Assembly (NCBI GenBank): GCA_016926735.1
Contig: JAFGOA010000066.1
Coordinates: 36,675-100,674, forward strand
Reading direction: 5' to 3'
DNA: 64,000 nt
Source: Promethearchaeota archaeon
Lineage (GTDB): Archaea > Asgardarchaeota > Lokiarchaeia > Sigyniarchaeales > SOKP01
This document shows, piece by piece, positions 1-8,534 of this stretch (within the stretch, counting starts at the first letter, position 1; every line of letters starts with the position of its first letter). The translations under genes were made by a program, and so were the position numbers. The notes under the pieces were generated by a model, which worked only from the letters and a program-made list of their open reading frames with translations, was not told where the DNA came from and searched no databases.

Positions 1-1
1 T

Positions 2-385
2 GGAGTGCTACTATTCTCTTATAGTTTTGAAAAGGGAGAAGAAGTTGAAGATTCAATGTTAAAAGGATCAATACTTATTGGTATTAATCATATTTTGGCG
101 AATTTTATAAATAAAAAAGATAAATTAGAATTAATAAAAATGAAAGATAGAGACATAACTTTTGAGTTTAATTCCCAATTAGGTTATGGATTATTACTAT
201 TATCTAAATTCAATAATAAAATCATATCAAAAACAGTAAGATCATTTATGAATAGATTTGCAACAGAATTTCAAGATTTATTGAATAAAATAAACAATGA
301 AAAAAAGATTATTGACACTTCTGAATTTATCAATACTAAAGCTATTATGAAAGAATATTTTTGGTCTTTTCTTCAAAAAGAATAG
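2..385 (+). CDS. C-terminal part of a 7TM/longin-like domain protein (5' end outside window)
   Basis: The reading frame is already open at the left edge, and the first visible residues (GVLLFSYSFEKG) align with residue ~245 onward of the next gene (GVLLYSYQFEKS). This is therefore the end of a paralogue, not a complete 126-residue protein starting at the GTG at position 5. The visible part is a small alpha/beta domain of the longin/roadblock (profilin-like) type: a beta hairpin, then a helix with LIGINHILANF, then strands and a C-terminal helix. This fold serves as a platform for small GTPases in archaea and eukaryotes. By analogy with the neighbour, the missing part should hold about seven membrane helices, which leaves this domain cytosolic. 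Ligand and partner are unknown. The fold assignment is by pattern, without a profile search. Confidence 0.7.
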   Translation, partial: GVLLFSYSFEKGEEVEDSMLKGSILIGINHILANFINKKDKLELIKMKDRDITFEFNSQLGYGLLLLSKFNNKIISKTVRSFMNRFATEFQDLLNKINNEKKIIDTSEFINTKAIMKEYFWSFLQKE

Positions 386-450
386 AGATTATGTTTTTTT
401 TTATAATCAAAGCTTTATTAAATATGAACACTAATTGATTATTTAATATA

Positions 451-1569
451 ATGAATGAAGTATTTTCGAATTCCTTAAGTATCGGTTTATTATTATCTAT
501 AGGATTTAGTATCATTGTTATTTTTTATTTAATTCTGAAAAAAAAAAAATATGGGACACCCTTTATCTCAATATTATTAATCTCTATAGTATTTATCATT
601 GGTATTCTTTATCAAATTATTATATACTTTTCTTTAAATTCTCATTTATCTGAAATAACAAATAAAATTTTATTTAAATTTGTAATAGTTATTGAAAGTT
701 CTATAGCACTATTAAGTGTGATAGTATATAGTTTTCTTAAACAATATGGAAAACTACCAATATTTTCCTTGTTGTTCCTCATATTCATATTCAGTTTAAT
801 AATTGGAACTTTAATATCAGAGGATTCTATTAATATGTATATTATAATTGATTCTTCTATACATTATTCTTTTAATTTAACAATTAAGATTACAAGTCTC
901 TTATTTAACATTTTTATAATAATATTTATAATTCGAACTATAATAGATATTAAATCGATTATAGAATCACGAAGTTTCATTCTTGTATTTTATATATATA
1001 CATTTATTCTATTTGCTTCTCTGGGTTTTTTTTTATTTTATATTATTATAGAATTAATTGAAATTAGATTTTTATCTGTTGTATTTTGGTGGATTTTTGT
1101 AGTCCTAAATGGAATTATCATTATTTCAAAACCAGAATTATTTTTAAAATTTTCTAATAAAATATTTATCATTCATATATACCATAAAACAGGAGTTTTG
1201 CTATATTCATATCAATTTGAAAAATCATCTGAAAATATTGGAGAATCTCAAATATGGGGAAATATCCTTATAGGACTTAATCATATTCTTTCTGAATTTA
1301 CAAACAAAACTGATCAAATTGATATTCTTCAGACAAAAAATGCAGATATCTATGTTAATTACAGTAATAAATATGGATTTGCTATTCTAGTATTAGTAAA
1401 TCATAAAAATTCTTATATAGAACATTCTGTTAAAATATTAACCAAAGATTTTAAAGAATATTACAAAGAAGAATTATTAGAATTAAGAGATATAAATAAA
1501 ATCATAAATGTTTCAGAATTTAAAGAAGCAAAAAGAATAATAGAAAAAAATTTTAGCCTATATCTTTAA
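451..1569 (+). CDS. 7TM protein with cytosolic longin/roadblock-like domain
   Basis: A 372-residue protein. Residues 1-230 contain seven hydrophobic segments (about 8-30, 38-63, 75-98, 103-125, 143-170, 175-205, 210-232) separated by short loops, the layout of 7TM receptor modules. Residues ~240-372 form a soluble alpha/beta domain whose pattern (G-LLYSYQF, LIGLNHILSEF, a hydrophobic strand pair, a final helix) recurs in the gene to its left and in the 7TM protein at 21915. That domain looks longin/roadblock-like, the fold used to bind Ras-superfamily GTPases. A receptor-like protein that reads something at the membrane and passes it to a GTPase or regulator inside is a reasonable inference, but no ligand or partner is visible. 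It lies 65 nt after its truncated paralogue, so the two are a tandem duplication. No enzymatic motif is present. Confidence 0.7.
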   Translation: MNEVFSNSLSIGLLLSIGFSIIVIFYLILKKKKYGTPFISILLISIVFIIGILYQIIIYFSLNSHLSEITNKILFKFVIVIESSIALLSVIVYSFLKQYGKLPIFSLLFLIFIFSLIIGTLISEDSINMYIIIDSSIHYSFNLTIKITSLLFNIFIIIFIIRTIIDIKSIIESRSFILVFYIYTFILFASLGFFLFYIIIELIEIRFLSVVFWWIFVVLNGIIIISKPELFLKFSNKIFIIHIYHKTGVLLYSYQFEKSSENIGESQIWGNILIGLNHILSEFTNKTDQIDILQTKNADIYVNYSNKYGFAILVLVNHKNSYIEHSVKILTKDFKEYYKEELLELRDINKIINVSEFKEAKRIIEKNFSLYL

Positions 1570-1578
1570 AGAGGATTT

Positions 1579-3177
1579 TTACCAATTTTTCTTATTTTTA
1601 AGGAGTTTATAAATATATGAATCAACCAAGGCTTCCCAAGATGCTACAATAATATTTTCATGGGCACCAATTGTTCCCCAACTTGTTTCTTTATCATGTG
1701 TTTCAGCTAAAACTCTAACTTTTGATTCCGTCCCCTCTTGATTTATTATTCTTACTTTAAAATCAGATAAATCTATTTCTTTTATACTAGGATAAAAATA
1801 TACTAAGGCTTTTTTAAGTGCATTATCTAAAGAATTAACAGGACCATTACCCATAGCAGCTGTGTGAAAATCCTGTCCTTCAACTTTTACTTTTATTGTT
1901 GCTTCAGAAATGAGATTATCTTCGTACATTTCTGTAAAGACTCTAAATCCTTCCAATTTAAAAAATTTTTTTCTGTAATAATTTGGGTCTTGAATGTTCA
2001 TATCCATACTTCTCATTAAAATTTCTAAAGTTCCTTCAGCACCTTCAAAGGAATATCCTTGGTTTTCTTTTTGTTTTATTATATCCAAAATCGCTGTCAA
2101 TTTTGGACTATCTTCTTTAAAATTTAAATTAAATTTATTTGCCATATGCATTATTGAACTTTTTCCAGCTAATTCAGATACTTTTATATTCCGTGAATTA
2201 CCAACAAGCTCGGGATTTATATGTTCATATGTATTTAAATTTTTAAGTATTGCTGAAATATGAATCCCTCCTTTGTGTGAAAAAGCATTTTTTCCAATAA
2301 AGGGTTGATCTACATTACTTGGTAAATTTGCCATTTCATAAATAAAATGAGAGATCTCAGTAAGATTTTTTAGATTTTCCTTTTTGATACTTTCAATACC
2401 TAATTTTAAATTGAATATAGGTATAATTGTAGTCAGATCTGTATTTCCACATCTTTCACCAAATCCATTCATCGTACCTTGTATCATTTTAGCACCATTC
2501 TCCCATGCTTCAAGAGCTATAGCATTAGCCATACCACTATCGTTATGGGCATGAATCCCTAACTGAATATCGCTAAATCTTTGTTTAATCTCAGAAAAAA
2601 TAGATTTAATCTCATAGGGTAATAACCCTCCGTTTGTATCACATAATACAATCCATGAAGCACCAGCTTCTTTTGCAGCAGAAATTGTTTGTAGACAATA
2701 TTCTTTATTACTTTTAAATCCATCAAAAAAATGCTCTGCATCAAATAACACATCAATGTTATTTTTTGTTAAAAATGATATAGTATCTTTAATCATTTTA
2801 AGATTTTCATCTAAAGTTGTCTCCAAAGCATCTGTTACATGTAAGTCCCAAGTTTTACCAACGATCGTGGCTTGTTCTGTTTTTGTTTCTAATAAAGCTT
2901 TGATACTTTTATCATTATCTACTTTTGTATTTTTTCTTCTTGTGTAACTAAAAGGATATATTTTTGTATTTGATAAATCTAATTCTTGTATTTTCTTAAA
3001 TAATTCTATATCTTTTGGATTTGAACCAGGCCATCCTGCTTCAATCATTGGAATTCCAAGATCTTCTATTATTCTTTCAATAATTCGAATTTTATCTTCT
3101 ATTGAAAAAGCTATTCCTGTCTTTTGAGCCCCCTCTCTTAATGTTGCATCATATATTAAAACTTCATTATTTTTCAT
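1579..3177 (-). CDS. cimA: (R)-citramalate synthase (CimA)
   Basis: A 532-residue homolog of the LeuA/CimA family. CimA condenses acetyl-CoA with pyruvate to (R)-citramalate, the first step of the pyruvate route to isoleucine. The N-terminal TIM barrel has the DATLREGAQ catalytic/metal motif at residues 10-18 and the HAHND metal-binding motif near residue 207. The NGFGERCGNTDL segment characteristic of the isopropylmalate/citramalate synthase family follows. The last ~150 residues are the LeuA dimer (allosteric) domain, ending with the GTIGAHENIIVASWEALVDS pattern typical of CimA. The family is chosen over LeuA and homocitrate synthase because of the long form and this C-terminal pattern. The ATG start sits next to the conserved beginning of the barrel. 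The gene is convergent with the 7TM gene, only 9 nt away, and no other isoleucine genes are in view. Confidence 0.92.
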   Translation of the reverse strand: MKNNEVLIYDATLREGAQKTGIAFSIEDKIRIIERIIEDLGIPMIEAGWPGSNPKDIELFKKIQELDLSNTKIYPFSYTRRKNTKVDNDKSIKALLETKTEQATIVGKTWDLHVTDALETTLDENLKMIKDTISFLTKNNIDVLFDAEHFFDGFKSNKEYCLQTISAAKEAGASWIVLCDTNGGLLPYEIKSIFSEIKQRFSDIQLGIHAHNDSGMANAIALEAWENGAKMIQGTMNGFGERCGNTDLTTIIPIFNLKLGIESIKKENLKNLTEISHFIYEMANLPSNVDQPFIGKNAFSHKGGIHISAILKNLNTYEHINPELVGNSRNIKVSELAGKSSIMHMANKFNLNFKEDSPKLTAILDIIKQKENQGYSFEGAEGTLEILMRSMDMNIQDPNYYRKKFFKLEGFRVFTEMYEDNLISEATIKVKVEGQDFHTAAMGNGPVNSLDNALKKALVYFYPSIKEIDLSDFKVRIINQEGTESKVRVLAETHDKETSWGTIGAHENIIVASWEALVDSYIYKLLKNKKNW

Positions 3178-3700
3178 GATTTATCATCAACTTCTTATGA
3201 GTTATTTCTATTTTTTATTAATCTCGAAATTTTAAACATAGAATAATTATTATGGGAAATTTTATTTTAAGAATAAGTTTAAAATTTCTTTTATGAATTT
3301 AAATAATTCCAATATTAATAATTCTAACTTCCAATGGAATTATTATTATCTTCATAATTAATAAGAAATTAGAAAACATAATTTTTATTTTTTATTACAG
3401 TTAAACTAAAATTTAAACAAAGAAGACTAAATAGATTTTAAATTTTCTTACGAGTATAATTAAGAATTTCTAAAAAGAAAAAGAACAGATGAAATAATAT
3501 ATAATATATAATAGCAAGAATTAACTGAATAATCCAAATAATATTTTTTATTTTATTTAAGTCATTTCATTAAAAAAATCATAATAGAGAAAAGTAATAC
3601 TCAATATAAAGATTAAATTTTCTAATATTATTATTGGTTAATGAAAAATTAATAGACAGTAATATTTTTTAAGTCGTGTTAACTTGAAAAATATGAATAA
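3178..3700. other. Intergenic region, no gene seen
   Basis: About 520 nt of extremely AT-rich sequence upstream of cimA, with stops in all frames. It should contain the cimA promoter. An inverted repeat with 9-nt arms at 3316-3324 and 3337-3345 separated by 12 nt could form a hairpin, but repeats of this size are expected by chance in DNA this AT-rich. Confidence 0.5.
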
Positions 3701-3952
3701 TTGTATATTATTAAAAATAATCACGGGGTTATTATTATATCAAGACAAGCAGAAAGCCAAGATATTGAATGGGCGAGGGATTGGAATACAATTGTTAATG
3801 TTTTTAATATAATAGAAGAATTAAAGGTAGAATTAACTAAACTAGATGTCAATTATTTAAGAGAATTGCAGCAAAAAATATTGATTCTTAATTTAGAAAA
3901 ATATGCATGGTCACTTCAAAATTATATTATAGATAAATACACAAAAGAATAA
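3701..3952 (+). CDS. Small helical hypothetical protein (start uncertain)
   Basis: An 83-residue frame that can only begin at a TTG. No convincing ribosome-binding site precedes it. The predicted product is mostly helical and charged (residues ~35-80 are rich in Leu, Glu and Lys) and has no recognisable domain. An overlapping ATG at 3693 opens a different, shorter frame. It could be a genuine small protein or the relic of a larger one; the long empty region in front of it leaves both open. Confidence 0.35.
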   Translation: MYIIKNNHGVIIISRQAESQDIEWARDWNTIVNVFNIIEELKVELTKLDVNYLRELQQKILILNLEKYAWSLQNYIIDKYTKE

Positions 3953-4066
3953 TATATCGATAGATTTTCACTATTATAAATAAAACTTTAGTATAGTTAT
4001 ATTATATTATAAAAATAAGACTTCTAATAACATTAAGATAAAAATATATTATTTGCCTAAAATGAA

Positions 4067-4825
4067 TCAATTTTCCTTTCCTATTTCTTGCTCTTCCTCG
4101 ATTATTTTTGATTCTTCAATAATTTTACTCGTACCATTGTTTTTTTCCAATAATTCCGTAAGAATTACATTATTAAAAGACATAAGTATACGTGGAGTAT
4201 ATCCTTCTGCTAAATAATTTCCATCATTTATTTCTTCTTTTAAGGGAAATAACTGTTTTTCCATAATACTTGAACCCATATATTCCTTTTTGTATTCTCT
4301 GTATCCATAAATTTTATTCTTTACAATTACCATTTTTCTACTATATCCCTCAGGTAATCCAATTTTTTCTAAAATTAATAAGATTTTTTCTCTTGATAAT
4401 GATTCCAGTAATTGCAAATCTTTTTCAGTTCCTTCATAAGAGGGGCCCTCTTGAATATGCTCATAGTCTATTTCCTTTTCAAGACCCGTCATAATTTTAA
4501 ATGCCATTGTCTCATCACCCTCATCAACAGCAGTTATTTTATAGGATATAGCATATTGATCCCTTATTTTTGGAGCTATTTTTGCCGCTACAAATTTCAT
4601 TCTTGTTGTAACGTTATTTCCATGCCAAATCCAAACCCGATATCTTTTAGGATCGATAAATAAAGTTATAAAATCAGAATCTAATAAATCATATAAGAGA
4701 ACATCTTTTTGTATTTCTAATTCTTGGAAATCTTGCATTTCATCATTAAATTGAAATACTACTATCTTTTCGGCTTCCTTATTCGATATCGGAGCTTTTT
4801 TAGCTGATTGTTTTTGTTTAGACAT
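4067..4825 (-). CDS. Gelsolin-domain protein
   Basis: A 252-residue protein with one gelsolin-like domain at about residues 43-115. The signature elements are LLDSDFITLFID, then an RVWIWHG strand-turn, a helix with MKFVAAKIAP, and the strand-plus-helix end VDEGDETMAFKIM, which corresponds to the eukaryotic 'V-EG-E---F' ending of gelsolin repeats. The N-terminal 20 residues are Lys/Ser-rich. The rest (residues ~130-235) is unassigned and ends in a Glu-rich tail. Asgard archaea are known to encode gelsolin-type proteins that act on their actins, including one-domain forms with an extra unknown region, and this matches that layout. A role in actin filament control is inferred from the family; no actin or profilin gene is in the window. 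It is convergent with the small ORF before it and precedes no operon partner. Confidence 0.8.
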   Translation of the reverse strand: MSKQKQSAKKAPISNKEAEKIVVFQFNDEMQDFQELEIQKDVLLYDLLDSDFITLFIDPKRYRVWIWHGNNVTTRMKFVAAKIAPKIRDQYAISYKITAVDEGDETMAFKIMTGLEKEIDYEHIQEGPSYEGTEKDLQLLESLSREKILLILEKIGLPEGYSRKMVIVKNKIYGYREYKKEYMGSSIMEKQLFPLKEEINDGNYLAEGYTPRILMSFNNVILTELLEKNNGTSKIIEESKIIEEEQEIGKEN

Positions 4826-4923
4826 TGGTTAATTAATATATATATTTTTGAGATTTTTAAAAATTACTCATTTACATTTAGGTAAATTTATATCAATATA
4901 AATATGATAGAAAAACGAATAAG

Positions 4924-5028
4924 TGCGGAAAGGGAGATTTGAACTCCCGAAACTCCTATGAGACTGGATCTCTCAGAGAATCATCTCTTCTGAGTCCAGC
5001 GCCTTTGACCAGACTTGGCAATTCCCGC
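4924..5028 (-). tRNA. tRNA-Leu (anticodon CAG) with 19-nt intron
   Basis: The minus strand folds as a class II tRNA. The 7-bp acceptor stem (GCGGGAA with TTTCCGC, one G-U pair) has discriminator A and no encoded CCA. There is a D-arm, a 5-bp anticodon stem CTGGA/TCCAG, a long variable arm with a CTC/GAG stem, and a T-arm GGGAG-TTCAAAT-CTCCC. The anticodon CAG is at 4990-4992. Between positions 37 and 38 lies a 19-nt intron at 4970-4988. Its TCTGAG pairs with the anticodon-loop CTCAGA, giving the bulge-helix-bulge that the archaeal splicing endonuclease cuts. The mature length would be 86 nt, normal for leucine tRNA. It lies 13 nt downstream of the cupin gene on the same strand. Confidence 0.93.
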
Positions 5029-5041
5029 ATTAATCTTTTGG

Positions 5042-5719
5042 TTAGTCATTAAAATAAGAATTAGGATTAAAAACTCTTTCAATATCTTTTTCATCGAATT
5101 CACCGCTCCAATTTTCTTTTAGAACAGCAAATTCATTGGTATTATTCGGATTTATAATAGTATGAAAAGTTCCTAAATCATGTTCAAAAATACGTCCAGA
5201 TTCTACGAAATAATGAACTTTACTACCAGTTAGTATAATAGGTTTACCTCCTAATATTTCCCATTTTTCATTTCTTTTTTTATGAGTTTGGATAGAAATA
5301 CCTAAATTTGGTTTTATAAATAATAAATTATAATCAAGATATGTAAATTTTATACTATACCATTTCGATAAAAAATCTGTATATCCAGAAGGAACTTTAT
5401 GAGTATTTATAAATTCTTGAGGGTCAATATTCTTTTTTTCATTATTTTCATATATATAAGGATCATAGATAATCTCATGATTTGATATATCTAAATTGTA
5501 TTCTATTTCTAAAGGAGACTTAGATTTATTTATAATCATATAATAATTATTGGGGGCAATTTTTAACTTATTTAAAGAAATATTTTCAATAAGAAATTCT
5601 GTATGATTGATAATGAAAATCTTATTTAACAATTCTTCTGGTATTCTTATTATAAGTATTTTTGGACCATTTTTTCTTAGTAAAGTACCCTTCTCAGGTT
5701 CTATTATTTCTTTCTTCAC
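5042..5719 (-). CDS. Cupin protein, mannose-6-phosphate isomerase type II-like
   Basis: A 225-residue protein starting at GTG. The C-terminal half (residues ~115-222) is a cupin like that of type II phosphomannose isomerase/GDP-mannose pyrophosphorylase: W-SIKF, then SIQTHKKRNEKWEILGG with metal-ligand His and Glu spaced as in the family, a later HDLGTFHTI element, and the ending ENWSGEFDEKDIERVFN, which matches the usual 'GE-DI-R' close of those cupins. The N-terminal ~110 residues are unassigned. Family members isomerise sugar phosphates or bind nucleotide sugars; the substrate here cannot be told from sequence. It is followed closely by tRNA-Leu. Confidence 0.7.
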   Translation of the reverse strand: MKKEIIEPEKGTLLRKNGPKILIIRIPEELLNKIFIINHTEFLIENISLNKLKIAPNNYYMIINKSKSPLEIEYNLDISNHEIIYDPYIYENNEKKNIDPQEFINTHKVPSGYTDFLSKWYSIKFTYLDYNLLFIKPNLGISIQTHKKRNEKWEILGGKPIILTGSKVHYFVESGRIFEHDLGTFHTIINPNNTNEFAVLKENWSGEFDEKDIERVFNPNSYFND

Positions 5720-5866
5720 TTATTAAAACTCTTTTTTGTTATTGATATATGAAATGAATATTTTATTTTTTAAAAAAACTACATTTGATCATTTTGCATT
5801 CAATAAATTTTTTATTAGAAAAGAAGAGATTTAATACTATTTTTTGAAAAGGTCAAGGTTGTAAAT

Positions 5867-6763
5867 CTATTTTATCACATAGGTTAATTTTTTATTTTCT
5901 TCTATATCGAGACATAATTCATTACGTATAACATTTCGAATAATATATCCGGCAATGTGTAGTATTGAATCTTTTAAGATATTATCTGCATCCATACTTG
6001 CACTACATGGATATGAGTGATGAGCTCTACTGATTTTTTCATTAATAGAACTATCATGATTCTTAAATTTTTTAAAATAATCACCTCTTAACTGCTGCAA
6101 AATAAAATATGTAGACCCGCAGGGAGCACTTATATGTACACATACATCTTCTATGTAATTTTCCTTTTGATTAATTTTTAAGGATACTTTTGGTGTCCCT
6201 ATTTTAAAAATATCAATAAACTGATCAATATATTGGTGATTTTTAGTAATATTAAAATCTATTTTATTATATTCATCTTCTTCTTTATTGAGAGCACAGA
6301 ATGGTTTGGGAAAGGCTGCTTGAATTCCTTCTTTTTCAAAAGCTTTTAATACTTGAATCTGTAATCCAGGAGGGACCCATGAGGGATCTTCCAACGGTAT
6401 TATAATAGCTTTTACTTTTTTTTTATTCAACAATTCAGGTAATCCTGAGAGTAAATCTTTATGGATATTTATAACTAATAAAAAGTCAAGTTCTGGAAGG
6501 TTATGGGGAAGAAATTCATTTGGATCGTCAATAAATAGAGGAATATTCTCTCCAATTTTCTGATAATAATACAATTTATCTGATGAACTTAATAACCCCC
6601 TTCTACATTTATCACATTTAATTTTAAGTTCTAAATCTTCACAAGCGGTACAAAATTGATCATTATTAATGAGATGACCAATAAATCTCTCTGCAAATGT
6701 TTTTGCTTCTGGTGTAGAACCATATATAATTCCCAACCTTAATTTATTGTTCTCAAGATTCAT
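5867..6763 (-). CDS. DUF166 family protein
   Basis: About 298 residues, taking the ATG at 6763 as start because the conserved strand LRLGIIYGS follows it; a further in-frame ATG at 6790 adds nine hydrophobic residues. The protein has a Cys-rich segment CTACEDLELKIKCDKC (C-x2-C, C-x2-C) near residue 40. Its C-terminal half has the DUF166 hallmark APCGSTYFILQQLRG followed by HHSYPCSASM. DUF166 proteins occur in archaea and have been annotated as thymidylate synthase-like without biochemical proof. The conserved cysteines suggest metal or Fe-S binding (inference). The gene is divergent from the membrane protein at 6912. Confidence 0.8.
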   Translation of the reverse strand: MNLENNKLRLGIIYGSTPEAKTFAERFIGHLINNDQFCTACEDLELKIKCDKCRRGLLSSSDKLYYYQKIGENIPLFIDDPNEFLPHNLPELDFLLVINIHKDLLSGLPELLNKKKVKAIIIPLEDPSWVPPGLQIQVLKAFEKEGIQAAFPKPFCALNKEEDEYNKIDFNITKNHQYIDQFIDIFKIGTPKVSLKINQKENYIEDVCVHISAPCGSTYFILQQLRGDYFKKFKNHDSSINEKISRAHHSYPCSASMDADNILKDSILHIAGYIIRNVIRNELCLDIEENKKLTYVIK

Positions 6764-6868
6764 TATAATGTTTATTATAAAGAGGTTCAAAATTTTAATT
6801 ATTATTATAATATTTCATAATCATATTATTTCTTTAGATGAACATGTTCTTTTCTTATAAAAAAAAAA

Positions 6869-6880
6869 CTTTTAAATATT
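6869..6880 (+). promoter_or_regulatory. TATA box for the membrane-protein gene at 6912
   Basis: CTTTTAAATATT lies about 37 nt before the ATG. This would place transcription start about 10 nt before the start codon, implying a very short leader. Confidence 0.5.
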
Positions 6881-6911
6881 ATAACAGAGGTATATCTAAT
6901 TATTTTCAAAA

Positions 6912-7433
6912 ATGATCGATATGAATGAAAAGAAAACATTAACAATTAGAAAAATATTGAGAATTATTTTTGCTGTATTAATGTTCCTTATTCTCGTTTT
7001 GCCAATGTACAATATAACAAACTATATGAGTATCATTAATCCTTCTTCAAGTGGAATAGCAGAGTTAAAACCTATAAATAGTCTTATTAATTTAGAAAAA
7101 TATGGGGGTTCTCCTTGGATACATGTAAATCATATATATGTTATAATTCTCGGAATAATAATGTATCTTGGTATGATATTAGCAATTTTAAGTATAAAAG
7201 ATAATTTTAATAAAAAAATGAAAGGATTTACATGGATAATAAGTTCGATTCTAATACTAATCCCTAGTTTACTTTATATGTTTACCCCTTTTGATGCCGA
7301 CTTAACTGGTACTATGGAGATAGTCACAAATTATAACGGAACAATTATGATAAATGCGGGAGCTATATTAGCTTGGATTATGATAATTTTGATAATTACT
7401 GAACAATTTATCCTTGTAAAAAAGAGAACGTAA
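6912..7433 (+). CDS. Four-helix membrane protein, unknown
   Basis: A 173-residue protein with four hydrophobic segments (about 15-36, 72-95, 104-123, 142-167). The loop between the first and second is ~35 residues and probably external. No family was recognised. It could also start three codons later at the second ATG. It appears to be a single-gene unit with its own TATA box. Confidence 0.7.
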   Translation: MIDMNEKKTLTIRKILRIIFAVLMFLILVLPMYNITNYMSIINPSSSGIAELKPINSLINLEKYGGSPWIHVNHIYVIILGIIMYLGMILAILSIKDNFNKKMKGFTWIISSILILIPSLLYMFTPFDADLTGTMEIVTNYNGTIMINAGAILAWIMIILIITEQFILVKKRT

Positions 7434-7585
7434 TTAAATAATAAAGTTAAAATTATTAAAAAATATTAATTCAATAATCTCTAATTTATATCTCTTTTTT
7501 TTATAAAAAAAATCTTTACAAGTTTGATTTCTTTTTTAGAATATAATGAAATTTTATTTTGAATAATCACTATTGTTCTATTAAG

Positions 7586-8419
7586 ATGAACACACAAAAT
7601 CATATATTCTCTGAGATTTTAGAGAATTTAGCATTTATATTTAATAACTCGGATATAAAATATTCTTTAATTCCTATAAAGAGTAATAAGAATTTAATAT
7701 ATGAAATAAAACTTAGTAGTAAGGTTAATAATACTTCTGATGAATATATTATAAAGAAATTACAAAAAGAATCTGCGACGATCGAATATAATGTGATCAA
7801 ACGAGTTAAAAAACAAAATATAAAAGTTCCTTCTATTTTACATTATAAAAATCCTATTATTATCCAAGAAAAAATAAAAGGACCTAATTTATGCGATTAT
7901 ATCAATACTCCTCTCATTGGAAAGAATGATTTTACAAAAGTGAGAAAGAAGGATAAGGATCGTCTTTATGAAATCATAAAACAATTAGCGAAGTGGTTAG
8001 CTACGTTTCATAATAAAAATATTGTTTCTAGTGAAAATGATGAAAAAATAATTGTTTTGAATAAAGGAGATACTCGACTAAAGAATTTTATTTTAAATGA
8101 AGCGGACAATATGATATATGGTATTGATTTTGAAGAATCATATGAAGGGAATTATATTGATGATATTGCATGGATTTGTTGTTCATTAATTGATACAAAT
8201 CCAGGTGTTTTTGAAATGGAATGTCCACTCCACAAAATAGAATTGTTAAATCTATTCCTTAGAGAATATTTCATTATAAATCATAACTTTAAATTTTCAT
8301 TTGAAAATTTTACACAGACTTTAATTGAAAATTTAAATAAGGTAATTATTCGAAGGGGATTAGGTTTTGGATTTCTCAACAAAAATACTTTCCTTAATAA
8401 AATAATAAAAGAGATATAA
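7586..8419 (+). CDS. Kinase-like phosphotransferase (APH/small-molecule kinase fold)
   Basis: About 277 residues from the ATG at 7586; a TTG nine codons earlier is possible but less likely. The protein follows the aminoglycoside-phosphotransferase/choline-kinase pattern. It has an N-lobe with YIIKKLQKE (candidate ATP-binding Lys), a hinge-like IIQEKIKGPNL, helix LAKWLATFHN, a catalytic segment KGDTRLKNFIL (Asp ~163, Asn ~168) and the metal-binding IDFEES (Asp ~181). The usual HGDL is therefore replaced by KGDT, but the essential Asp, Asn and Asp remain, so activity is plausible. The substrate is unknown. The neighbours give no hint. Confidence 0.65.
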   Translation: MNTQNHIFSEILENLAFIFNNSDIKYSLIPIKSNKNLIYEIKLSSKVNNTSDEYIIKKLQKESATIEYNVIKRVKKQNIKVPSILHYKNPIIIQEKIKGPNLCDYINTPLIGKNDFTKVRKKDKDRLYEIIKQLAKWLATFHNKNIVSSENDEKIIVLNKGDTRLKNFILNEADNMIYGIDFEESYEGNYIDDIAWICCSLIDTNPGVFEMECPLHKIELLNLFLREYFIINHNFKFSFENFTQTLIENLNKVIIRRGLGFGFLNKNTFLNKIIKEI

Positions 8420-8534
8420 TTAATATTTATATTATCGATTTTATAAGACTTATATTTTAAAGAATAGTTAAAAAGAATTACTTATATTAGATATTCATAA
8501 AAAAATCTATAAAAAAATAGTAAGGATAAGAAAA

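Noticed and set aside
1994-2263. Plus-strand ORF of 89 codons
   Set aside because: It lies antisense inside cimA, whose family motifs run through the whole region; a shadow.
3316-3345. Hairpin upstream of cimA as a riboswitch
   Set aside because: Only one 9-bp AT-rich helix, about 140 nt from the start codon, with no known riboswitch core; expected by chance in this composition.
4924-5028. tRNA-Ser as an alternative reading of the class II tRNA
   Set aside because: After removing the 19-nt intron the anticodon is CAG (Leu), and no serine anticodon can be formed with the same stem.
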